A stretch of 64,000 bases of DNA from Melanopsichium pennsylvanicum (lineage: Eukaryota > Basidiomycota > Ustilaginomycetes > Ustilaginales): positions 372,001 through 436,000 of the forward strand of contig OAPG01000004.1 in assembly GCA_900208305.1 (NCBI GenBank), written 5' to 3'. This document shows, one piece after another, positions 29,772 through 39,197 of this stretch. Every line of letters begins with the position of its first letter. Position 1 is the stretch's first letter. A model generated the notes under the pieces. That model was given only the letters and a program-made list of their open reading frames with translations, was not told the origin of the DNA and ran no database searches. The position numbers and the translations under genes were made by a program.

Positions 29772-30782
29772 TGTCACGGGAGTGGGTTCCAAGGGAGAGG
29801 TCTGCGCAGACCAGAGATGTTGAATTGGCTGAGATCCGGTGGGAGAGCATGTCTCAACGGATCTCAGGGAGATCTGGTGGATATTGGTGGGCTCATGGGA
29901 TTTAAGGTTAGCGCAGGACCGAGAAGTTGAATCGGACAAAATCCGGTGAGAGAGCAGGTCTCAACGGATCTCACGGAAATTCGGCGAGTGGCAGTGACTC
30001 GCCGGATATCGAAGGTATCGATGGCAAGGGGAGCATCTGCGACGGCGGCAACCAACGCCACGCCGGAACGACACGTGGGCCAATCGACGCCCAGGGGGGC
30101 AATGGAGAGAGAGCACGCGGGCGTGCTTGGAAGCACCCTGCCAAAGGACTAGGGGCAGTCTTATCGTGCGGGGGTCCAAGCTCGACGCACGCAGGTCGTA
30201 CAGTACCAATGGACCTCGCACACGATACATATATATAAATACTCTGTTCCCCGCTATTGGATGAGCGGAAGCTCATCCACTCTATCTTATATCTCAGTCA
30301 CCCATAGTTATCAGTACGTCGTACTTATCATACTCTTCACACGTCGCACATCGCAATACCATTTATTGCGATCCATATAGTCTGTGTCCCCGTCGGTGAA
30401 CGGAGAACAACGTATAGACGTTGTCGACACCTCAATCGACGCTGTAGCACCTCAACTACAGGCGGAACCTCAACCGCGGGCCTGGCACCACAACCAGTCC
30501 CTCATATCTCCACCGGCAACGACGGCTGAGGTCTAACCCAGCCACCAGTAGTATCCTGTCGACGTCGTGACACTCGCGTCGACCAAGTACCCCGTCCGAG
30601 CTTGCCGCGTTACCTCTGTACGGAGTGTCACCAGCGGTCAGCCGATATCCGTCGAGAGATCGCCACTCGCAGGATTCTCTTCGATATCCGTTGAGGCCAA
30701 GCTTAACTGCCGGAACTCACTGAAATCCGGCAAGTCGCGCTTTCTCACGGGAATTCGGATCTCTGGCACGCGACCGCTGACA
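29772..30782 (+). repeat. 3' LTR of element A
   Basis: 1011-bp partner of 14358-15368. It ends TGACA at 30782 and the sequence then switches abruptly to unrelated CpG-poor DNA. The predicted RNA start ATCCACTCTA is at 30275-30284. Confidence 0.93.
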
Positions 30783-31172
30783 TGGGGTTGCTCACAAACC
30801 CTGTTGCAAGTATTACTTAGTCTGCGCAATAGCTGTTGAAGCAATGGCTCCACTTGGTTCATATTGCACTTAGAGCATTTCACCAACCAGCCAGCAAAAT
30901 TTGTTGGTAGATTTCAAATGTCCCCACTGTGTTAGTTTCAAATTTCCCCACTTTCTTAGCATTTCCCATGCAATGCATCAAGCAAATCTTTCTTGCTAAC
31001 TTCCCTTCACAGAAGACCAGCCAAATATTTTCCATGCCACAGTAGGAACAGGAGGATACTTACATTGGGATACAACAACCCAACAATGGGTCATGCCCAT
31101 GGGGCCTGAGCACCAATCAGGTCCAGTGTGTGTTGGTGTGAGCAGAGCAATGGCCACAAGCAGGTAATGAGG
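30783..31172. other. CpG-poor non-coding DNA
   Basis: 390 bases between element A and the degenerate LTR, rich in TG and CA and poor in CG. No ORF or known motif. It resembles the CpG-poor DNA left of element A (13860-14357), so both are probably old mutated repeats. Confidence 0.4.
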
Positions 31173-32226
31173 TGTTACAGGGCACAAAACACCAAGCCGG
31201 ATAAAACTCCTAGTTTTATCAGGTTTCAGTTTGATTTCCAATAAGATAGGGAGATCTAGCCAAACTTGGTTGGAATCTGCCAAAATGCTGTTGATAAGGA
31301 ACAGGGACTATCAAGTAACTTGGTAAGGCATGCTAGGTTTCCAGCTGGTATGGAAGGCCTAGTCAGATAGCGTAGCATGTAAGAGGCTCAGATGCTGTCA
31401 GTCACTGACTCAGGAAGTCAGACTTGATAAGCATGGGGCTGTTAAGGCTGTAGGGTCTAGATACCGCGGGCGGCTACAGCCGGGATGGAGGCTACGGGTA
31501 CGGAGAGGTCGTAGGCGGGGGCGACACAGGCGGTCGGGGGTCAGAGCACACTACTGCGTTGCTATAGAGCTAACTAAGTAATACATGCGACGAGGTCCGG
31601 AGGCAACCTCATGTCAGGCGGGGGCGGGGTGGTAAGGTACAGGAGCTATCGGTCACTTCCCACCGCGGCGTTACAATGTTAGGTTGCCGACGGTCGTATT
31701 CTACGTACGGAGGGGCCAGCCGCGGTTGGGCGGTAGGAGGATCGTGTCAGGCCGACCGCTCCGCTGCGAGGGGTCCGGAGAGGGTCGGTCGGGGCCCGAT
31801 CACGACGATCGCTCAATCGGGAGGGGGGCCGAGCACCCCCTCTTTGGACTCCGGTTGGTAGGCACTAACAGGGGCCCAGGCTTGAATACAGTGCAATAAG
31901 AGGATTTAGGAGGAAGATAAGGAGCAAGACAGCCATAGCATATAAGGGTATTGTTGTGCCAGTCATGGAGGAGCAGGGGCTTATCCACTCTACTATTCAT
32001 ACTCTTAGTCTTTACCTTACAAGTTGTTCCCAACATCTCCATATCTAAGTATATTGTCAATCACTACAATCATATGGTATTGCAGCACCCCAGTGCCTGT
32101 GTCCTCCTCATCCAAAGGAGTTCCACATCACTAACAATTGTCAGCACCTCTTCTGACACTTCTGATAGAAAATCCAGTCTCATTGTATTTCAAACTGGTA
32201 CTTGGGTCTGGCACACTGGTCCCTGA
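31173..32226 (+). repeat. Degenerate LTR related to element B
   Basis: Starts TGTTAC and ends CCTGACA, the termini of the B LTR in its sense direction. The stretch 31939-32170 aligns clearly with the B LTR: TATAAG at 31941, ATCCACTCTA at 31983, and then the run that includes CATATGGTATTGCAGC. The copy is heavily mutated and CpG-poor, except for a CpG-rich patch at about 31441-31860 that has no match in the B LTR. No internal coding region is attached, so it is a solo LTR. The 5-base flanks do not match. Confidence 0.7.
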
Positions 32227-32690
32227 CACCACGGTGACACCTGCAATGTACTTGCAGGTGTGCAGACAACCACAGGCCAAGTTTTTGGTAATCAATATCC
32301 TGCACTTAACAGCTTTTCACGCAATGCAGTGGCACTGACTGTGTGATGATGATCAAACAAGAAGCAGATGCCTCTGCTGCCTGATATTTGCTTGGCAAGA
32401 CTGCCTTGAAGCTGCATTTGGCAGGTGCGCCAGTCATACATATGTATTGTTCTTTATGGTGGCAAGAGCCAGTTCAAGGCCACCTTGGGTAGCATTGCCC
32501 CTGTCCATCTGAGGTCTCTTTGGAATAGAGCCACCCCAGCAGCTATCCACAGGTGTTGGCTGCTTATGAAGCTTGCACACACAGTTTGCTCTCTTCTTTG
32601 ATACAATTCTGGGAGTCACAAGTGCATGCCTGCAAGAAAATGGATCAATTTCATAGGAAAATTGCAGTTCACTTTAAGTCAGATTGATGG
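32227..32690. other. Non-coding DNA at the right edge of the island
   Basis: Contains a perfect 10-base hairpin, ACACCTGCAA (32237-32246) and TTGCAGGTGT (32252-32261), with a 5-base loop, just after the degenerate LTR. Otherwise CpG-poor with no gene. It reaches right up to the stop codon of VPS45, so the 3' UTR of that gene must be transposon-derived or very short. Confidence 0.45.
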
Positions 32691-34887
32691 TCACTGGAGG
32701 CCACTGATGGTTCCCTCAACCCCTCTCCTCACACGACTAAAGATGTCGGAAGCCAAGTCCCTTGCGCCAGTCGCTGCCTCACCGAGATACTCTGGGTCGA
32801 GGAGATTCGCGGCTGCGCCGGCGACAACATCCTGACTCGGACCGTTCGGTGCACCCACCGCTAGCTGGACTGGTCCTATGCTCAAATTCAGGGCTGGACC
32901 TCCGCTGCCCAGATTGGAGGGAGGCTTTGCATTGCGTCCATCAAAGCGAGATGCTGCGTCCTGAATCATGTCCAAATATGATCTGCTGTTGTGTATTGAG
33001 GTGCCTCCTAGGAGAAAGCGTGTCCCAGTTCCGACTACCCCACCGACAGCAACCTGCTGGGCACCCTGCTGCGCGCCCCGTTGATGCTGGGCATTCAGAA
33101 AGGCGATAGAGCGAGCCTCTTCGTAGGTGGCGCCCCCAATGATGAACAAGATCACATCTTGCGGGCGCTCGGTAGCATTCGAGCTGGCCAGACTCGAGGC
33201 GACGAAGGGATAGCTGATGCCTCTCAGCCTTCCGCGCATGAGGTTGTCTATTGTCTGAACTAAGTGCGGCGTATGTTGCGTATATACGTTCTCGACACCC
33301 TTAAGGCCTTTCAGCGCGCTCCTGCCCCTCGAAAAGAAATTTTCGTTCGCGAACAGATCATCCTGCCTTTGATCTGCTCCTGCCATGTTGAGCGTCACAA
33401 AGACCAAAGCTGCTCGGCTTTCGGGCACGCCGGCCTTGAGTAGATCTTGCACGACCTTTTCGATTTGATTGCTTGGCAACTTCTGGTATCGTAGCGCATA
33501 AAGGATCGCTAGTCGGATTTTGGCGTCATGCGTGATCTTTGCCGACTCTATCATGGTCTGCACTGCTTTGAGGTCGGAAGCGTGGCTTTCTACACTGGAA
33601 AGGCTCTGCTCTAGCTCTGAAATCTCCAAGAGTGAGTCCTTTTCGACCCGACGGCTAAGTTCGCCCAGTAAGGCCACATGCTTGCTGACGTTGCCGCCAA
33701 GCTTGCGAAATTCGGGGTACTCCTCGACGAAACGCTTCATGTCTGCGACTGTGTCGATGGTTGCATTAGATGCTGTCCTACACTGGTACTCGAGAACATA
33801 CTTCTTGATGGAAGCACCCAAATCGCCAAAGTTATCGAAAAGATTGGCGGAGAAGAAGGGGTCCTGATCGCCGGATAGGACGATCTCCTTACAGTAGCAA
33901 TTAGGTTCACCAGAATGCGGATGGAAGCAGTGTCAGCAAAGCCTTCAGTCTGGGTTTTATGGCCGTTCCCGTATTCATCTCACCTGAAGGTCAGAGCGGA
34001 TCCCGTCTGCGTCGCCCAAGCTGACGCGCCCATTTCTGATGCCCAGTACCTCGTGCACCATAGCCTGATACGTCCATTGTGTCAGAAGCGGTGTGACGGG
34101 ATCGTTGCGTCGATCGAGTATGAGGAGCAAGGGTGCATTCTCCGTCCTCCTGAAGTCAAACAACCCCGCTTGGCTGTTGTTGATATGATACTAAAGATTG
34201 AAGAGCACAGAAGCGACATCGGGGGAGAGCATGTTACAGGCTGGATGATTAGTTCAGGTCAGAGCGCCACTGTGCTTCCATGTACATGTTACTTACCGAA
34301 AGCTCCTCGCCAAGTCTTTTCGCCAACGCGCTCATTCGCTCGTATCGAATGACAGGCCTCTTTTTGAGACTAAGAAGAAGCGCCAACAGACCTTTAATAT
34401 GTCGATCGAGACCTTGTTGATCCCAGCTGGCTGGATCTTCGGCCCAGATGCGGGAAGGGGGTGTATCGATATTGAGAGAGAAGAGGTCGGAGTTGACAGG
34501 GAGATAATCTGCAAAGAACTCTTGGATCTCCTTCACGACTTCATACTCGTCTGCCTCTGCAAGCAATTCTATATCTTGCTTTTGTAGCACATTCGTGAAG
34601 TACAGCCAGTAGGACTTGTATCTTGGTTGTCGTAATTCGCGGGCTAAAGCAGAAATTGATTGTGGCGTTGGACGGAGGAGAGCAATGCAGTTGAGATGAC
34701 GCATCCGATCACGACTCGCATTGTCCACACGATCCGTGAGGTAAACTTCATGGCTGAGCAGGGATGACTGCGTGAACGACGTTGAAATGATAGGCGTTGT
34801 ATCCTGATCAAGTAAAAGGACTTTGATGCCGGAGACTTCTGTAATCATTCGATGGATGTACGCTGACACCGCTTTTGTGACGTCCAT
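32691..34887 (-). CDS. VPS45: Sec1/Munc18 protein Vps45
   Basis: Three exons (34887-34297, 34190-33984, 33887-32691) give 664 residues. SM protein of the endosome and trans-Golgi network; it binds the syntaxin Tlg2 and chaperones SNARE assembly for vacuolar transport. The start [15 protein letters not shown] matches the family; the upstream open frame is ignored. [44 protein letters not shown] (about residue 208 on), [13 protein letters not shown] and [13 protein letters not shown] are diagnostic of Vps45 rather than Sly1 or Sec1. [18 protein letters not shown] near the C-terminus is the conserved SM hairpin. Introns of 106 and 96 nt have GTAAGT and GTGAGA donors; both are phase 0 and rejoin the family pattern. 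The protein is somewhat longer than yeast Vps45 because of Gln/Gly-rich inserts after the hairpin. Confidence 0.93.
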
Positions 34888-35295
34888 TGCGATGGGTGGC
34901 TCCGCTGCTGATGTGGCTCGAGAAGCCAAGGAATGTGGCACAGAGTACAAGGCAGTCGATCAGATCATGTACGTGATCAGATGGTGCCGTAAAAGGTCGA
35001 AGAACGTAACTGCGTCAATTCTAGGTCTCAGGAAGGAAAGTAGAGAAGGTCCAAGTCAAGAGGGTGGTTAGTTAGTAAGCTACAAAGTGCTGAAGCGTAC
35101 ATGCATAGCATCACAGACCTGATCCGTGCCAAATCCGATTTCCGAATTCAAGAGAGTCATAGTGTCACACGCTCGCGAGCAATGCGCCAATCCAACGATT
35201 TCCAGGCTTCTGAACCACAACCTTCCTCCTCTTTCTGTATCACTCCCGGGCTTTCACCACGACCATACATCTCTTCTTCCATAACAGGCTCGGAC
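34888..35295. promoter_or_regulatory. Divergent promoter region of VPS45 and the dynactin p25 gene
   Basis: 408 bases between two start codons on opposite strands. No other gene is seen. The bases from about 35200 are C/T-rich on the + strand, like a 5' leader. Confidence 0.45.
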
Positions 35296-36022
35296 ATGCC
35301 GTCGACTATCGATTATGTGGCTCCTTATCACCCAAATGAATACGTTCAGACCGCATTGACAGGCAATCGAGTGTCGAGGAAAGCAACCATTCTGGGCTCG
35401 CAAAACATCATCCTAGGCGGCAAATGCATCATTCAGCACGGCGCTATCATCAGAGGCGATCTCAAAAGAATCACACCATCATCACACGCATCAGGAACCG
35501 CAAACCAGCTGCAGCCTATCCAGTCAGTGGCAGTTTACATTGGCAGATACTGTCTTTTGGCTGAATCGACTGTAATACGCCCACCTTATAAGACCTATAA
35601 AGGGTGAGTCAATTGATCGACGAGGCGTCAGTACCTCACGGCGGCCAAAATCTGACACTCAAATACGAGCAGGCTGCTGACCTTCGCTCACTGTTGACCT
35701 GAACAGCATCTTCTCCTACTACCCAATGAAGGTGAGCGATCACGTCTCGGTAGGCGCCAATACAGTCCTAGAGGCGGCTTCGGTCGGCTCGCACGTCGAG
35801 ATCGGCGCCAACTGTCTCGTAGGTCGCTTCGTCATCATCAAAGACTGCGCTCGAATCTTGGACGGCAGCGTCGTCGCTCCCAACACTGTCATTCCATCCT
35901 TCTCAATCTTTGCAGGTAGCCCAGCCAAGCAGGTGGGAGAGCTTCCCGAGACGTTTGCCGAAAGCTGCGAGGCCAAGATGAAGGACTTCTATCAGCGTTT
36001 TCGACCCGCCCATGAGAGATGA
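35296..36022 (+). CDS. Dynactin subunit p25 (DCTN5 type)
   Basis: Two exons (35296-35603, 35707-36022) give 207 residues. p25 is part of the pointed-end complex of dynactin, which helps dynein bind early endosomes in filamentous fungi. The protein is a left-handed beta-helix of hexapeptides: NRVSRKATILGSQNIILGGK, IIQHGAIIRGDL, then after the intron KVSDHVSVGANTVLEAASVG and NCLVGRFVIIKDCARI, ending FSIFAGSPAKQVGELPE, all typical of DCTN5. The ATG at 35296 gives MPSTIDYVAPYHPNEYVQT, which matches the family start. The 103-nt intron (GTGAGT ... GACCTGAACAG, phase 2) joins KG to IFSYYPMK. It is slightly longer than animal DCTN5 (182) because of a Ser/Thr/Gln loop after the first turns. Confidence 0.9.
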
Positions 36023-36365
36023 CCACCTTCCCGGTATTCGACACCGTCCATCAGTGAGCTGGATCGGGCATGCTTTTTTTTTAATTGTAATTGTCTGGGA
36101 GGGAAGCAGAACAACACAAGCACCACCACGGGCCTGGCATCGGAAATCCTCCACACGCGATGTTTAATCAAAAAGCTCACACCAAGATACTTTCACGCAT
36201 TGAGCTTCAAGGATACGCTCGGTCTCTCATCCATCATCACCTTTCCCTGAAACACGTGACGTTTCTCATTGTCCTAGTCTGAGCTTGGCAGTATCCTGTC
36301 ACGGAAGAGGTTTCTGCCAAACACGATCATCTTTGACTCGAGAGCTTTGTTCAAGTCCTGCAGCC
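36023..36365. other. Short intergenic region
   Basis: 343 bases between the p25 stop and the HAD-like pseudogene start, holding the p25 3' UTR and the old promoter of the HAD gene. No other feature seen. Confidence 0.4.
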
Positions 36366-37513
36366 ATGTCGCTCGCAAGATACAACCTGTTGATCGACCT
36401 TAATGGCACGTGCCATATCGCCGACAACCCGACGCCTGGTGCCGTACAAGCAATCGAAAAGCTTCGTGCTGCTCAGCAGCGACAACCGAATCGAATCGAC
36501 ATCCGTTTCTGTAGTAATACCAGCAAGGAATCATCACACTCGCTCCTGTCACGCTTGCGCCGAGTGGGATTCGGTCCAGATCTGGTCTCATCTCGCGATG
36601 TCTTCACCAGTCTCGATGCGGCACATCGTTACGTATCTTGTCGGCAGCTGCGACCATTACTCTTGCTATCGCCTTCAGCCCAGAGCGTCTTCAAAGATGA
36701 CAAACATCTCGCTTCAACATGTTTCTTCGCATGTGCAGACATTGACCCTGAAAATCTTGATTCCGACGACAATCATCGATTACGATCACGCAATGCGGTC
36801 GTGATTGGCTTGTGTCCCGTGGTTTGTGTCCCGAGATCATGACACAGAAATGGCTGAATGAGGCTACCAGGCTGCTTTCGGGCGAACGGGCGAATATGGT
36901 GCTGACGAGCAGGTAGCCTTAATCGCGACACTTCGAGGTAGGTTCCGTCGTCTACCGAAGACCACGAGCTGACATAGTTGTTTCGCACGCTGTCCTCACT
37001 CAGCGTTATATCATCGTTCGAGCGAAGGTGCTGCGCTATTAATGGGCCCCGGCGCCTTTGTGGCAGCTCTTGAAGCCGCATCGCTCTGCTGTGCCAGCTC
37101 GACTACAGTATGCGGTAAGCCCAGCCAAGCTTTGCTGCAAGAATGCATTTCTGGCATGGTGTCGGCGAATCAGGTCATCAGCGACTACACTAACATCATT
37201 GTGAGTCGATTGGGAAGGGACCGCTGCGACTGCATACTAGTCAGCTGCTGACCACTTCGTGAATCTTCTTTGGTATAGATTGGCGACGATTCAGATGCCG
37301 ACCTCGGTAAAGGCACCTTGCACAACTTGGTCTACGTCGGGTGCTAGGTGAGTTTAAAGCAGTGGCAACGTCTCGATCCCTGCGGCTTTTACCACATCTG
37401 ACGCTCTTTTCATCAACACGACACGGCATTGCTAAGTGCGCACTGGCTAACACGACAGCTTAGCTTCGTGGGTGGATCATTTTATCTCTACAGAGCGCAG
37501 ATCCGGTAATTGA
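36366..37513 (+). pseudogene. HAD-superfamily phosphatase, HDHD2-like, frame-shifted
   Basis: The translated pieces follow HDHD2 end to end: ARYNLLIDLNGTCHIAD (HAD motif I, with the second Asp of DxDGT replaced by Asn: DLNGT), FCSNTSKESSHSLLSRL (motif II region), GLCPEIMTQKWLNEATRLL, EYGADEQVALIATLR, ALLMGPGAFVAALEAAS, VCGKPSQALLQE (motif III Lys), IIIGDDSDADLG (motif IV) and a final SWVDHF. Two introns are well formed (36938-37003, 37201-37278). The frame is broken at least three times: a 14-base step between two copies of TTGTGTCCCG (36810, 36824), a 1-base shift near 36883 and another near 37310. I read it as a gene in early decay. Sequencing error, or unusual splicing I have missed, would be the alternatives. 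Confidence 0.65.
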
Positions 37514-39197
37514 CCGCACCGATGGTTACAGACAAACAAGAATGTACGATCCGAACACCAGAGCGAGCGATGTGCCCTGTCAATGGTACGAGGCACGTAC
37601 TAATAGAGTTGCACGTCGAGGCATCAAAGGCGCCCAAGGCGCGTCGATACCAACAACGAGATGAATGGTTTCGGAAAGAGAGTCACGGAAACATCCGAAG
37701 AAGTGAGCGATTATGTGAGAAGGCGAATATAACAAAGGTTGACTACGCGGATGTCTCCGTTTTGGACCCTGTTTCTGACCCCGCTGCGAAGAAAATCAAA
37801 TCGAATCCCCACTATTTTGAATGCTCTTCACAGACCTTGTATGAGGGATGAAGCTCATCCTAGGATGCCTTTTCGTGATTTATTGACAGCGACGTCAAAG
37901 CGAACGGCAGTAAAACCCCTTTTAAGGCCGACATCTTATTCACGCTATGGCAACATCGAGCCTCAGGATGCTCTGATCAGCTGTGATTGACAGAAGCACA
38001 CTCTCGCACAGAATGCGTGACGATCTGACTATTTGCTCCTGATCAAAGTCCGAGGTCACGACCAGATAATACGTCGTTCGATTTGAATGGGAGTGGATCG
38101 GGCAAATCTGATGGGACGCCACGGGAGATGACAGCGATTGAAATGTCGCTCACTTACATTTGTGCATTCGCTTTTGATGAGGTGCAGATAAGATTGTCAA
38201 GATCAAGAAGGAAGGAACAGAAGTAGTTGCTTTGGGGCGTTACAAGGCGAAAGTGCCGAGGTGCAGAATCAGAAGCAGAGTCATCTCTCTCGGAATCAAC
38301 CGCTTTCCAAATCGAGCTCGTGGCTCAACGGTCAAATCGACCACCGACACTGAGATGTGAAGCAGACTGCAGAAAGCCAAGGCTCAAGCCTCACACCGGT
38401 CACCTACCACTTTTCATCCACCACGCTCCTTCCATTCGCCCCCGTCGCTGGCTGAGGAAATTGCTGCGCTACGAGTAACAGATTGGGCATCTGTTTTGGG
38501 TGGGTGAACACTTTGTCAATATTACTCTACGATGCGTACGCAAACATGCAGCATTTGCTCTTGGACCTCAGCTTCAGGAATGAGGTTGAGCGTTCCCCTC
38601 TGAGGCTGCATGAGCCCTCCGAGTCTTACCGCAATACAGTACGCCTTTGCGAATTTGGCCATCTTGATCTTGTCCAGGCATCTGTTTAATTATATATTAT
38701 GTTTTTATTTTCATTATTTAAGCATCTTGAAGGGTACCTTGCCCTTTGCCCCAACATGTACGGACCGCATGCCGAATGTGTTGGCCCTGTTTGTCTCCGA
38801 ATCTTCCCCGCTCAAGATCCTCTTGGACAAATATGAGTGTTGTGGTCACTCGAAACGGTCTTTCCCGCACCACGTTACCCAACTCGATCCTCCAACCGAG
38901 CCAGCCAAGTTTTCAACAACACAGACTCCACCAATCATATTGGACGTTGTGGTCGTGAACAGAATCCTTCCCCGCGCATCTTAGCCCCTTGCTTCTCCAC
39001 AACCATCTGTAGACTCTTCAAATCGCGCTTGTCCCTAGTTCGTAAAAAGTCTTCAGATTCACTCAGCGTAGAGTAGCAGAGCCCCTAAGCATGCAAATCA
39101 GTCACGATCCCTGACATCGACTGCTCTTCAGCTCCTCGAATTGGCGCCATTCAGAGAAGGCACAAGCTCCATCATCACTTTTGAATCGCAGAGCATC
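37514..39197. other. Intergenic region, no gene seen
   Basis: 1.7 kb between the HAD pseudogene and the zinc-cluster factor. A 113-codon frame at 37510-37851 has no ATG-led coding character or known motif. An AT-rich stretch lies at 38686-38730. The final few hundred bases should be the promoter and leader of the transcription factor gene. Confidence 0.4.

Larger units (their letters stand above)
14358..30782 (+). mobile_element. LTR retrotransposon A, Ty3/gypsy chromovirus, interrupted by element B
   Basis: Order on the + strand: 5' LTR (14358-15368), primer site, gag, pol (protease, reverse transcriptase, RNase H, integrase, chromodomain), an antisense accessory gene, polypurine tract, 3' LTR (29772-30782). 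Removing nested element B and one copy of its target duplication leaves about 8.9 kb. Both LTRs are 1011 bp and start TGTCAC/end TGACA. They differ at about 30 positions, all transitions, so the insertion is not recent. Pol carries two nonsense codons. The 5-base flanks (CACAC left, TGGGG right) do not match, so no target duplication is visible. Confidence 0.92.

Noticed and set aside
37510..37851. 113-codon frame after the HAD pseudogene
   Set aside because: No motif, no codon structure and a non-ATG start; probably chance.
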